Positions 45,242 through 53,391 of a stretch of DNA of 64,000 bases are shown piece after piece. The translations under genes were made by a program, and so were the position numbers. How positions within the stretch are numbered: position 1 is the stretch's first letter; each line of letters opens with the position of its first letter. Origin of the DNA: Pantoea cypripedii. GTDB lineage: Bacteria; Pseudomonadota; Gammaproteobacteria; Enterobacterales; Enterobacteriaceae. The stretch is from positions 3,219,979 to 3,283,978 of the forward strand of contig NZ_CP024768.1 in assembly GCF_011395035.1 (NCBI RefSeq). Direction: 5' to 3'. Under the pieces are notes generated by a model, which had not been told where the DNA came from, searched no databases, and worked only from the letters and a program-made list of their open reading frames with translations.

Positions 45242-45820
45242 TTAGCTTTTTGCTTTTGCCACTGCAACCATCGCCGGACGCAACAAGCGACCATTGAGCG
45301 TATAACCACGCTGCATCACCATCATGACGTGGTTAGGTGCCACTTCTTCGGATTCCATCATCGACATCGCCTGATGCACATCCGGGTTGAAAGGCACATT
45401 GGTCTCACCAACCACTTCCACGCCGAATTTACGCACCGCACCCAGCAGTGACTTCAACGTCAGCTCGATGCCTTCAATCATCGATGCCAGTTCAGAATTT
45501 TCTTTGTCCGCCACTTCCAGCGCGCGTTCCAGACTATCAATGACTGGCAGCAGCTCGTTGGCAAATTTTTCCAGCGCAAATTTGTGCGCTTTTTCCACAT
45601 CCATTTCAGTACGACGACGGATGTTTTCGATTTCCGCCTGCGCACGCAGTTGTGCTTCACGCACACCGGACTGCGACTGAGCTAATTCAGCTTCCAGTTG
45701 CGCGATGCGTTCATCACGCGGATCCACCTCAGTTGCCGTCTCTGCGTCCACGTGCTGTTGATCCTGTTGAATTTCGTCTGAGACTTGCTCGTTTGGGGTG
45801 TTCTGTTCTTTACTACTCAT
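45242..45820 (-). CDS. grpE: Nucleotide exchange factor GrpE
   Basis: 192-residue homodimeric exchange factor for DnaK. Long N-terminal coiled coil (about 40-115; RDERIAQLEAELAQSQSGVREAQLRAQAEIENIRRR), four-helix bundle, and C-terminal beta wing ending NGRLLRPAMVAVAKAKS. ATG at 45820 (MSSKEQNTPNEQ) is the E. coli start and has GGAG upstream. A sigma32 promoter lies about 45 bases upstream. Divergent from nadK. Confidence 0.97.
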   Translation of the reverse strand: MSSKEQNTPNEQVSDEIQQDQQHVDAETATEVDPRDERIAQLEAELAQSQSGVREAQLRAQAEIENIRRRTEMDVEKAHKFALEKFANELLPVIDSLERALEVADKENSELASMIEGIELTLKSLLGAVRKFGVEVVGETNVPFNPDVHQAMSMMESEEVAPNHVMMVMQRGYTLNGRLLRPAMVAVAKAKS

Positions 45821-45862
45821 GAATTTCTCCGCGTTTTGCACATTCATCTCGCTGGTTCGCTT

Positions 45863-45891
45863 ATTATGGGGATCAGTTTGACGGTTTCAAG
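45863..45891 (-). promoter_or_regulatory. Heat-shock (sigma32) promoter of grpE
   Basis: Minus strand CTTGAAA (45891-45885), 13 bases, then CCCCATAAT (45871-45863): an almost perfect sigma32 promoter (CTTGAAA-N11-16-CCCCATNT). GrpE is a classic heat-shock protein. Confidence 0.93.
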
Positions 45892-45943
45892 GGAACCCAT
45901 CACATTGCCTGGCCGTTTTGGCTTATGAGGAACACGAGCGCAA

Positions 45944-46822
45944 ATGAACAAACACTTTAACTGCATTGGGATCGTTGGTCATCCACGTCATCCTACTGCG
46001 TTAACCACCCATGAAATGCTGTGGCGCTGGCTGACAGCAAAAGGCTATGAGGTGATTGTTGAGCAGCAAATTGCGCGCGAACTGGCACTGAAAAATGTGC
46101 AAACCGGCACACTGGCGGAAATCGGCCAGCAGGCCGATTTGGCTGTCGTGGTCGGTGGCGACGGCAATATGCTCGGGGCCGCGCGCGTGCTGGCCCGTTA
46201 CGATATCAAAGTGATTGGCATCAACCGCGGAAATCTGGGATTTCTGACCGATCTCGATCCGGACAACGCCCAGCAACAACTGGATGATGTGCTGCAGGGC
46301 GACTATTTCGTCGAAAGCCGCTTTTTACTGGAAGCGCAGGTGTGCAAAGAAGATTGCTCACCGCGCATTGGCAGCGCCATTAATGAAGTGGTACTGCATC
46401 CAGGCAAAGTAGCGCATATGATTGAATTTGAAGTCTATATCGACGAAGTATTTGCCTTCTCGCAACGCTCCGATGGCCTGATTATCTCCACCCCGACGGG
46501 TTCAACCGCTTATTCACTCTCCGCCGGAGGCCCGATTCTGACACCTTCGCTGGAAGCCATCGCCCTGGTACCGATGTTCCCGCATACCCTGTCGGCACGT
46601 CCGCTGGTGATCAACAGCAGCAGTACCATTCGCCTGCGTTTCTCCTCGCGGCGTAGCGATCTGGAGATCAGCTGCGATAGCCAGATTGCGTTACCGATCC
46701 AGGAGGGTGAAGATGTGTTGATTCGCCGCAGCGCCAATCACCTCAATCTGATCCATCCTAAAAATTACAATTACTTTAATACGTTAAGTTCAAAACTGGG
46801 CTGGTCAAAAAAATTGTTCTGA
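45944..46822 (+). CDS. nadK: NAD kinase
   Basis: 292-residue cytosolic enzyme phosphorylating NAD to NADP. The GGDGNML motif near 73 (catalytic Asp), NEVVLHPGKVAHMIEFEVYID near 147, and the glycine-rich SDGLIISTPTGSTAYSLSAGGPI near 178 are intact. Same length and order as E. coli, between grpE and recN. Confidence 0.98.
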   Translation: MNKHFNCIGIVGHPRHPTALTTHEMLWRWLTAKGYEVIVEQQIARELALKNVQTGTLAEIGQQADLAVVVGGDGNMLGAARVLARYDIKVIGINRGNLGFLTDLDPDNAQQQLDDVLQGDYFVESRFLLEAQVCKEDCSPRIGSAINEVVLHPGKVAHMIEFEVYIDEVFAFSQRSDGLIISTPTGSTAYSLSAGGPILTPSLEAIALVPMFPHTLSARPLVINSSSTIRLRFSSRRSDLEISCDSQIALPIQEGEDVLIRRSANHLNLIHPKNYNYFNTLSSKLGWSKKLF

Positions 46823-46829
46823 ACCACTT

Positions 46830-46889
46830 TACTGGATAAAAAACCAGTTTATACTGTATGAAAAACCATATCTGTTTTTCTATACAGGT
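46830..46889. promoter_or_regulatory. LexA-controlled recN promoter, two or three SOS boxes
   Basis: CTG-N10-CAG boxes at 46832-46847 and 46872-46887 fit LexA well; a third, half-matching box starts at 46852 (TACTGTATG). TATACT at 46850-46855 between them is the likely -10. E. coli recN also has multiple LexA sites and is strongly SOS induced. The second good box lies only eight bases from the start codon. Confidence 0.88.
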
Positions 46890-46895
46890 GAATGT

Positions 46896-48557
46896 ATGCT
46901 GGCACAACTGACCATCAGTAATTTTGCTATCGTTCGTGAACTGGAAATCGATTTTCACCGTGGCATGACAGCAATCACGGGTGAAACCGGCGCAGGGAAA
47001 TCCATCGCCATCGATGCGCTCGGCTTGTGCCTCGGTGGTCGTGCCGAAGCAGATATGGTGCGTCAGGGAGCGAACCGTGCGGATATTTGTGCACGTTTTC
47101 AGCTCAAAGCGTCACCTTCTGCCCAGCGCTGGCTGGCGGAAAATCAACTCGATGACGGCAATGAATGCTTGTTGCGCCGCGTGATCAGTGCCGATGGCCG
47201 ATCACGCGGTTTTATCAACGGCACTTCGGTCCCACTTTCTCAACTGCGAGAACTGGGTCAGTTGCTGATTCAGATTCACGGCCAGCACGCCCATCAACTC
47301 CTGCTCAAACCCGAACATCAAAAGCATCTGCTGGATGCTTACGCCGCACATGATGCTCTGCTGGCCCAGATGCGCAGCCACTATCAATGCTGGCATCAAA
47401 GCTGTCGTGCACTGGCTCAACATCAGCAACTCTCCCAGGAACGAGAGGCACGCCGCGAGCTGTTGCAATACCAGTTGAAAGAGCTGAACGAGTTTGCACC
47501 GCAGCCCGGTGAGTTTGAGCAAATCGACGAAGAATATAAGCGTCTTGCCAACAGTGGTCAGTTGCTCTCGACCAGCCAGCAGGCATTGCAGATTCTTGCC
47601 GACAGCGAAGACACCAATATGCAAAGCCTGCTGCATAGCGCACGCCAGATGCTGAGCGAACTGGTTACGCTGGATGATAAAGTCGGCGGCATCTTTAATT
47701 TGCTGGAAGAAGCGGCAATCCAGTTAAGCGAAGCCAGTGATGAACTGCGTCACTATTGCGACCGTCTCGATCTGGATCCCAATCGTCTGCACGAACTGGA
47801 ACAACGCCTGTCGCGTCAAATCGTACTGGCGCGTAAGCACCATATAGCCCCGGAAGCGCTGCCCGTGTTGTATCAGCAACTGCTGGATGAGGCCGAACAG
47901 CTCTCTCAGCAGGAAAGCGACCAGGAAACGTTACAGGATGCCGTCGCTACTCATCATCAGGAAGCACTGGCCAGTGCCGCGCTGCTGCATCAACAGCGTG
48001 AGCTTGCGGCACAGGATTTGACCCGTTTAATCACCCAAAGCATGCGCACGCTGGCAATGCCTCACGGCGAATTCGCCATTGTGCTGGAATTCAACCCGGA
48101 GCAACTGACTGCCGAAGGAGCCAGCCGCATCGATTTTCGTGTGACGACCAACCCAGGCCAGCCATTGCAGCCACTCGGGAAAGTCGCCTCAGGGGGAGAA
48201 TTGTCACGTATCGCGCTGGCAATTCAGGTCATTACCGCACAGAAAATGGAAACCCCGGCAATGATCTTTGATGAAGTGGATGTCGGGATCAGTGGCCCGA
48301 CAGCTGCTGTTGTCGGCCAGATGCTGCGTCAGTTGGGGGAATCAACCCAGGTGATGTGCGTGACGCACCTGCCACAGGTTGCCGGTTGTGGTCATCAACA
48401 TTTCTTTGTCAGCAAAGAAACAGATGGCGCAATGACAGAGACACACATGCAACCGCTTGATAAACGTGCTCGCCTGCAGGAACTGGCGCGGCTGCTGGGC
48501 GGTAGCGAGGTGACGCGCAACACGCTGGCGAACGCAAAAGAACTTTTAGCAGCCTGA
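46896..48557 (+). CDS. recN: DNA repair protein RecN
   Basis: 553-residue SMC-like ATPase for double-strand-break repair. Walker A TGETGAGKSIAIDAL near residue 29, a long central coiled coil (about 155-365), signature VASGGELSRIALAIQV near 430, Walker B MIFDEVDVGISG near 455. It tethers broken DNA ends. Upstream LexA boxes indicate SOS control. ATG at 46896 follows the last LexA box closely, so the leader is short. Confidence 0.97.
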   Translation: MLAQLTISNFAIVRELEIDFHRGMTAITGETGAGKSIAIDALGLCLGGRAEADMVRQGANRADICARFQLKASPSAQRWLAENQLDDGNECLLRRVISADGRSRGFINGTSVPLSQLRELGQLLIQIHGQHAHQLLLKPEHQKHLLDAYAAHDALLAQMRSHYQCWHQSCRALAQHQQLSQEREARRELLQYQLKELNEFAPQPGEFEQIDEEYKRLANSGQLLSTSQQALQILADSEDTNMQSLLHSARQMLSELVTLDDKVGGIFNLLEEAAIQLSEASDELRHYCDRLDLDPNRLHELEQRLSRQIVLARKHHIAPEALPVLYQQLLDEAEQLSQQESDQETLQDAVATHHQEALASAALLHQQRELAAQDLTRLITQSMRTLAMPHGEFAIVLEFNPEQLTAEGASRIDFRVTTNPGQPLQPLGKVASGGELSRIALAIQVITAQKMETPAMIFDEVDVGISGPTAAVVGQMLRQLGESTQVMCVTHLPQVAGCGHQHFFVSKETDGAMTETHMQPLDKRARLQELARLLGGSEVTRNTLANAKELLAA

Positions 48558-48745
48558 TACCGCACTTTTTTCCGGCCCGATGGTCATATGCTTGCTCTGT
48601 AGAGGTTTCCAATAGCGAAAAGGTTTATTATCATCGGCACTTATGTCGCCAGAGTAATAAAGCCTGCCGCAGGCAGAGTTCAGAATTTGATGGCAAAAAA
48701 ACAGCCTGATGAAAAGGCGTTTGGCCCCAGAAAAGGAATGTAGAG

Positions 48746-49093
48746 ATGCGCTGTAAAATGCTGACTGCCGCGGCAGTGGTAATGTTGATGATGACCGCCG
48801 GATGTTCCACCCTTGAGCGCGTTGTATACCGTCCTGATATCAATCAGGGGAACTACCTGGTCGCCAACGATGTGGCTAAAATCCACACTGGCATGACGCA
48901 GCAGCAGGTCGCGTATACCCTTGGTACCCCAATGATGCGCGATCCCTTCGGCAGCAATGTCTGGTATTACGTATTCCGCGAAGAACCAGGCCATGAAAGC
49001 GTGAAACAGCAGACGCTGACGCTGACTTTCGACAGCAATGGCGTGTTGACTAACATCGACAACAAACCGCGTCTTACTGGCCGCGAAGGCTAA
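48746..49093 (+). CDS. bamE: Outer membrane assembly factor BamE
   Basis: 115-residue lipoprotein of the BAM complex. Lipobox LMMTAGC with Cys20, then STLERVVYRPDINQGNYL, VGMTQQQVAY-like motif (HTGMTQQQVAYTLGTP near 49) and DPFGSNVWYYVFR near 70. It binds BamD and helps insert outer-membrane proteins. Monocistronic, with its own terminator. Confidence 0.97.
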   Translation: MRCKMLTAAAVVMLMMTAGCSTLERVVYRPDINQGNYLVANDVAKIHTGMTQQQVAYTLGTPMMRDPFGSNVWYYVFREEPGHESVKQQTLTLTFDSNGVLTNIDNKPRLTGREG

Positions 49094-49105
49094 GTAAGAT
49101 GCAAT

Positions 49106-49131
49106 AAAAAAGGCGCCTGGGCGCCTTTTTT
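49106..49131 (+). terminator. bamE terminator (also faces rnfH)
   Basis: GGCGCC/GGCGCC stem between A and T runs, 49106-49131; symmetrical, so it can end both bamE and rnfH transcripts. Confidence 0.9.
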
Positions 49132-49146
49132 GTTTCTGTTGTTTCG

Positions 49147-49437
49147 CTATTTCTTCTCAGCGGCGCGTTCCGCTCGCTGGCGTCTCATCTCTTTAGGATC
49201 GGCAATCAGCGGACGATAGATTTCCACGCGATCACCATCCTGCAACGTATCATCCAGCTTTACCGGGCGACTGAACACACCGACTTTATTACTTTTGAGA
49301 TCGATATCTTTGCGCAGAGATAATAGCCCCGAGGCCCTAATCGCCTCTTCCACTGTCGCACCTTCTTCCAGCGTTACGGTGCGCAGGTACTGTTTATCCG
49401 GCAGTGCGTAAACAACCTCAATCGTGATATCAGGCAC
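49147..49437 (-). CDS. rnfH: RnfH/YfjF ubiquitin-like antitoxin-type protein
   Basis: 96-residue beta-grasp protein of the RnfH (UPF0125) family; YALPDKQYLRTVTLEEGATVEEAIRASGLL and VGVFSRPVKLDDTLQDGDRVEIYRPL are conserved. It begins with GTG at 49437 (MPDITIEVVYALP) inside the 3' end of ratA, overlapping it by eight bases. Paired with ratA, it was sometimes named RatB. Molecular role unclear. Confidence 0.92.
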   Translation of the reverse strand: MPDITIEVVYALPDKQYLRTVTLEEGATVEEAIRASGLLSLRKDIDLKSNKVGVFSRPVKLDDTLQDGDRVEIYRPLIADPKEMRRQRAERAAEKK

Positions 49438-49864
49438 GATAAACCTCTTTGGCCCGCCGGGTAAACGCCTGCACCATGTTGTTGGCCAACTCTTTAAACA
49501 CCCGACCGAACGCCATTTCGACCAGCATATTGGTGAACTCAAAATCCAGACTCAGTTCGACCTTACAGGCATCATCACCCAGCGAGGTAAAGTGCCAGCC
49601 ACCCGTCAGCTTGCGGAACGGACCATCGACCAGCTGCATATGGATGCTTTGATTACTGGTCAAGGTGTTGCGTGTAGTAAAAGTCTTACTGATGCCTGCC
49701 TTAGAGACATCGACAGCAGCTGTCATTTGATTACCGCTGTTTTCCAGCACCCGACTGCCGGTGCAACCCGGAAGAAATTCAGGATAAGCATCCACATCAT
49801 TCACGAGCTGGTACATCTGCTCAGCGCTGTAGGGGACCAGCGCTGAACGACTTATCTGGGCCAT
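49430..49864 (-). CDS. ratA: Ribosome association toxin RatA / COQ10-like START protein
   Basis: 144-residue START/SRPBCC fold protein, close to E. coli YfjG (ISRSALVPYSAEQMYQLVNDVDAYPEFLPGC and AAVDVSKAGISKTFTTRN). E. coli RatA was reported to block 70S formation when overproduced; the eukaryotic relatives (Coq10) bind ubiquinone, so the physiological role may be quinone-related. Coupled to rnfH by an eight-base overlap. Confidence 0.94.
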   Translation of the reverse strand: MAQISRSALVPYSAEQMYQLVNDVDAYPEFLPGCTGSRVLENSGNQMTAAVDVSKAGISKTFTTRNTLTSNQSIHMQLVDGPFRKLTGGWHFTSLGDDACKVELSLDFEFTNMLVEMAFGRVFKELANNMVQAFTRRAKEVYRA

Positions 49865-50023
49865 AATGGTTCCTGTTCATCACAAAACCGTTGAATAATA
49901 CCATTTTCAGCCATTAAACAAAAATTCACGGCTTTGCCAGCTGTGCTAAAATAGCCTGTTTTTTACCGCCCCGCAGGACAGGGGATGCGTCCACAGACTG
50001 AGTGATGTAGACTACGCCGCACT

Positions 50024-50506
50024 ATGACAAAGAAAAAAGCTAACAAACCCGGTTCAGCCACTATTGCCCTCAACAAACGTGCTCGCCATGAATACTTCAT
50101 TGAAGAAGAGTTCGAAGCGGGAATGTCGTTGCAAGGATGGGAAGTCAAATCTCTCCGCGCCGGTAAAGCCAACATCAGCGACAGCTATATTCTGCTGCGC
50201 GATGGCGAAGCCTATCTGTTTGGTTCGACTTTTCAACCGCTGGCGGTGGCCTCTACGCATGTGGTGTGCGACCCAACCCGCAACCGTAAACTTCTGCTGA
50301 AGCAGCGTGAACTTGATTCGCTCTATGGCCGCGTCAACCGCGAAGGTTACACGGTAGTCGCCTTGTCGATTTACTGGAAAAATGCCTGGGCCAAACTGAA
50401 GATTGGTGTGGCACGCGGTAAGAAAGAGCACGACAAGCGTGATGACATCAAAGAGCGCGAATGGAAGCTGGATAAAGCGCGAATTATGAAGAATTCCAAC
50501 CGTTAA
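50024..50506 (+). CDS. smpB: SsrA-binding protein SmpB
   Basis: 160-residue OB-fold protein that binds tmRNA and brings it to stalled ribosomes. Conserved NKRARHEYFIEEEFEAGMSLQGWEVKSLRAGKANISDSY near 14-52 and a basic tail (GKKEHDKRDDIKEREWKLDKARIMK) that reads the empty A site. Directly upstream of ssrA, as in E. coli. Confidence 0.98.
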   Translation: MTKKKANKPGSATIALNKRARHEYFIEEEFEAGMSLQGWEVKSLRAGKANISDSYILLRDGEAYLFGSTFQPLAVASTHVVCDPTRNRKLLLKQRELDSLYGRVNREGYTVVALSIYWKNAWAKLKIGVARGKKEHDKRDDIKEREWKLDKARIMKNSNR

Positions 50507-50532
50507 GGGCTGGATTTCGCAGTTGTTTCAGC

Positions 50533-50538
50533 TATAAT
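50533..50538 (+). promoter_or_regulatory. -10 element of the ssrA promoter
   Basis: TATAAT at 50533-50538, 11 bases before the mature 5' end. A poor -35 (CTGGAT) lies 17 bases upstream. Confidence 0.7.
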
Positions 50539-50549
50539 AGAAAGTTCCT

Positions 50550-50949
50550 GGGGCTGATTCTGGATTCGACGGGATTGTGAACCCTTAGGTGCATGCCGAG
50601 GTGCGGTAGGCCTCGATAAAAAACCGCAAAAAAAATAGTTGCAAAAGCAAACTTAAATGCACGCGTAGCTAACGACGACTTGTTCGCCGTAGCTGCTTAA
50701 TCAGCCTAAGAAACTGAGCGTCCCCTCTCTCCCTAGCCTCCGCTCTTAGGACGGGGATCAAGAGAGGTCAAACCCAAAAGAGATCGCGTGGATGCCCTGC
50801 CTGGGGTTGAAGCGTTAAATCCAATCAGGCTAGTTTGTTAGTGGCGTGTCCATCCGCAGCTGACAGGCGAATGTAAAGATTGGACTAAGCATGTAGTGCC
50901 AACGGCGTAGTAATTTCGGACGCGGGTTCAACTCCCGCCAGCTCCACCA
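50550..50949 (+). ncRNA. ssrA: Transfer-messenger RNA (tmRNA, SsrA)
   Basis: Begins GGGGCTGATTCTGGATTCG and ends GCCAGCTCCACCA; the tRNA-like ends, the CTAGCCTCCGCTCTTAGGACGG pseudoknot region and AAGAGAGGTCAAACCCAAAAGAGATCGCG match E. coli almost base for base. The mature span is about 400 bases against 363 in E. coli. The added length is mostly in the tag-coding part: after TAGTT the frame reads GCA AAA GCA AAC ... GCT GCT TAA, giving AKANLNARVANDDLFAVAA. A P4-like satellite is integrated at its 3' end, but the gene is intact. Confidence 0.96.
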
Positions 50950-50956
50950 AAATTCT
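50935..50956 (+). repeat. attL (ssrA 3' end)
   Basis: Contains CGCCAGC, T, then the 13-base core CCACCAAAATTCT that recurs at 62388-62400. Similarity to the right end continues for roughly 85 more bases, through the ssrA terminator. Confidence 0.85.
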
Positions 50957-50993
50957 TCAAAGATGGTTCCAGAGCCATCCGTAGAAGTCCTGA

Positions 50994-51027
50994 AAGCCCG
51001 CACGGCACAAGCCCTGCGGGCTTTTTT
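50994..51027 (+). terminator. ssrA terminator
   Basis: AAGCCCGC/GCGGGCTT stem with a 14-base loop and six T. A degenerate copy of this whole segment recurs at the right end of the satellite (62445-62470). Confidence 0.85.
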
Positions 51028-51071
51028 GTGTCTGTAACCTTCCGACACGATCCGCCTGAATCCAGAGATAA

Positions 51072-51100
51072 TTGGTACACGAATTGGTACACGTTATAAT
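51072..51100 (+). promoter_or_regulatory. int promoter overlapped by GGTACACG repeats
   Basis: TTGGTA (51072-51077), 17 bases, TATAAT (51095-51100). Four GGTACAC(G) sites surround it: 51074-51081 and 51086-51093 on the plus strand, 51100-51107 and 51113-51120 on the minus strand. A protein bound there, Int or Vis, would repress int. Confidence 0.75.
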
Positions 51101-51120
51101 GTGTACCAAAAACGTGTACC
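51074..51120. repeat. Left cluster of GGTACACG arm-type sites
   Basis: Two direct plus-strand copies 12 bases apart followed by two minus-strand copies 13 bases apart, making a symmetrical array. Two more copies occur only near the right end (62299-62306, 62311-62318). Placement near both att sites fits integrase or excisionase binding. Confidence 0.7.
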
Positions 51121-51141
51121 AATTATGGACGGAAACCAGTC

Positions 51142-52332
51142 ATGGCGCGGATGACACGCCCTCTCACCAATAACGAAATCCTCAAAGCCAAGCCTCAAGA
51201 GAAAGACTTCACGCTACATGACGGAGATGGGCTTTTCATTCTCATCAAAACGTCCGGGAAGAAGCTATGGCGCTTTCGCTATCAACGGCCGGACAGTAGC
51301 AGTCGTACAAACCTGAGTCTTGGCTCCTACCCTGCTCTCACGCTTGCTGCTGCACGACAAATGCGTGACCAGTATTTGTCTCTTCTCGTACAAGGCATAG
51401 ACCCACAACGGCAACAGGAAGAAGCCTCTGAGCAGCGCCAAATCGAGTTGGATAGCGTTTTCTCAGTGGTAGCCGGAAATTGGTTTCAGCTAAAGAGCAA
51501 AAGCGTTACAGAGGATTATGCGAAGGATATCTGGCGTTCATTGGAGAAGGATATTTTTCCCGCTATTGGGAATATTCCTGTACAGACGCTCAAAGCTAGA
51601 ACGCTCGTTGAAGCGCTGGAACCCATCAAGGCTCGAGGTGCCCTTGAAACAGTTCGCCGATTGGTACAGCGCATTAACGAGATCATGATATTTGCTGTAA
51701 ATACTGGTTTGATTGATGCAAATCCTGCTTCTAGCGTCGGTATGGCTTTTGAAAAACCCAAAAAGCAAAACATGCCAACGCTACGGCCAGAGGAAGTGCC
51801 GAAACTCATGCGTACTTTGTTTATGTCCAATTTGTCAGTTTCAACTCGCTGTCTGATTGAATGGCAGCTCCTGACTCTTGTACGTCCTTCTGAGGCTTCT
51901 GGTGCACAATGGATAGAGATCGATCTCAACGCAAAACTCTGGAAGATCCCAGCAGAACGTATGAAATCCAAACGTGAACATATTGTCCCTCTCTCTGCTC
52001 AAGCGCTCGATATTCTGGAGATAATGAAGCCTATAAGCGCTCACAGGAATCATGTTTTTCCGAGCAGAAATGATCCAAAACAACCAATGAATAGTCAGAC
52101 TGCAAATGCTGCTTTAAAGAGGATCGGTTATGGTGGTAAGTTGGTTGCTCATGGTCTTCGTTCGATAGCAAGCACCGCATTAAACGAGGCCGGTTTTAAT
52201 TCTGATGTTATCGAGTCAGCTCTTGCTCATACTGATAAAAATGAAGTTAGAAGAGCATATAATCGCTCTACTTATCTTGAGAAACGCAAGAAAATGATGA
52301 ATTGGTGGGGCACTTTTACTTATAAAAAATAG
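51142..52332 (+). CDS. int: P4-type tyrosine integrase
   Basis: 396 residues. An N-terminal DUF4102-type arm-binding domain (about 1-90, LHDGDGLFILIKTSGKKLWRFRYQRP), a core-binding domain (about 105-200), and the catalytic domain with Arg in LTLVRPSEASGAQW near 252, HGLR near 343, His in ALAHTDKNEVRRAYNRS near 366 and Tyr nucleophile in the same segment near 375. It recombines attP with the ssrA 3' end. Transcribed away from ssrA from a promoter covered by GGTACACG repeats; the SIR2 gene follows after only 24 bases, so cargo and int may share a transcript. Confidence 0.95.
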   Translation: MARMTRPLTNNEILKAKPQEKDFTLHDGDGLFILIKTSGKKLWRFRYQRPDSSSRTNLSLGSYPALTLAAARQMRDQYLSLLVQGIDPQRQQEEASEQRQIELDSVFSVVAGNWFQLKSKSVTEDYAKDIWRSLEKDIFPAIGNIPVQTLKARTLVEALEPIKARGALETVRRLVQRINEIMIFAVNTGLIDANPASSVGMAFEKPKKQNMPTLRPEEVPKLMRTLFMSNLSVSTRCLIEWQLLTLVRPSEASGAQWIEIDLNAKLWKIPAERMKSKREHIVPLSAQALDILEIMKPISAHRNHVFPSRNDPKQPMNSQTANAALKRIGYGGKLVAHGLRSIASTALNEAGFNSDVIESALAHTDKNEVRRAYNRSTYLEKRKKMMNWWGTFTYKK

Positions 52333-52356
52333 ATTGCGCTACAAAAGGAATCATCG

Positions 52357-53391
52357 ATGGATATTGATGCTATAAAACTTTATTTACAGCAATTTTTCAG
52401 CAACAGTCCAACTGTTCTCATTGGTTCAGGGCTTTCTTTAGGTGAAGGAATATCTGGCATGGGAGCCTTAGCGAATCATCTTAACCTTACCATCCCAAAA
52501 TTAATTGGCGGAGAGCTAGTTGAGGAATGGGAAATTATAAGTACAAAGTTAAGAGATGGCATGGGTCTTGAAGATGCAATGGCCTTTCTTAAAGATGAAA
52601 GTAAACTCATCCCACTCATAGTTAGTAATACCGCAGAGCTTATTTTAAAAGATGAAAGTAGTGTAATATGCTCTGTTATCAATGGTGAAAAAAAATTAGC
52701 ACTCACATCATTACTGAGTCATTTGACCTTCAACCAAGATGAGCTGGTAATTATCACCCCAAATTATGACAGACTTATTGAATTGGCTTGTGAGTACGCC
52801 GAATTTGAAGTAGCAACAGGCTTTATTAACAGTTACTATTGTTCCAACTCTCCAGATCTTGATTTACATAAATTCAGAACTATTGAAACACGCAGATCCA
52901 AGAGTGGAAAGCCAGAAGCTATCATAAGAACTAAAAAACATGTGCGAATATTTAAACCTCACGGTAGTTTGGATTGGTTCAAAGCAGATAACAAAGTCAT
53001 TCGAACTAGCTTTAACAATAACCATGAAAGACTAATTATCACACCTGGGACGAGTAAATTCCGAGCAGGATACCAGCAACCTTTTGATTGGCACAGAGAG
53101 AAAGCAAACCATCATATTAAAAGAGCCAATTCCCTACTAATAATTGGTTATGGATTCAATGACGAGCAACTAGAAGTCCATTTGAAATCAAAAATTCGAG
53201 ATAAAATACCGGTACTATTAATTACTTATGGATTGACCCCAAACGCTCAGAAAACATGCGATGAAAATCCATGTATCACATATATAATTGCTGAAAAAGA
53301 AAATTCCATTGTTTGCATTAATGGTGAGAAATACAAGTTCGAGAAAAAAATATGGTCTTTAAATGAATTTGTTAACGAGGTGCTTATATAA
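52357..53391 (+). CDS. SIR2-family NADase of a SIR2-HerA anti-phage system
   Basis: 344-residue SIR2-like protein. NAD-pocket motifs are present in order: GSGLS (residues 23-27), TPNYDR (near 134-139, the catalytic-type Asn and Asp), KPHGSLDW (near 200-207, with His) and IIGYGFND (near 262-269). In reported SIR2-HerA defence, SIR2 depletes NAD on infection, and HerA assembles and controls it. AT-rich compared with the satellite core, as expected for exchangeable cargo. The stop overlaps the HerA start by one base (TAATG). ATG has AAAGGA ten bases upstream. Confidence 0.88.
   Translation: MDIDAIKLYLQQFFSNSPTVLIGSGLSLGEGISGMGALANHLNLTIPKLIGGELVEEWEIISTKLRDGMGLEDAMAFLKDESKLIPLIVSNTAELILKDESSVICSVINGEKKLALTSLLSHLTFNQDELVIITPNYDRLIELACEYAEFEVATGFINSYYCSNSPDLDLHKFRTIETRRSKSGKPEAIIRTKKHVRIFKPHGSLDWFKADNKVIRTSFNNNHERLIITPGTSKFRAGYQQPFDWHREKANHHIKRANSLLIIGYGFNDEQLEVHLKSKIRDKIPVLLITYGLTPNAQKTCDENPCITYIIAEKENSIVCINGEKYKFEKKIWSLNEFVNEVLI

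Noticed and set aside
50830..51048. Short minus-strand frames over ssrA and over attR (62369-62575) that look alike
   Set aside because: Their similarity is explained by the duplicated att/ssrA-terminator DNA, not by a protein.
51070..51124. CRISPR-like array from the GGTACACG repeats
   Set aside because: Only four short copies, two of them inverted, with spacers too short; an operator or integrase-site array explains it better.
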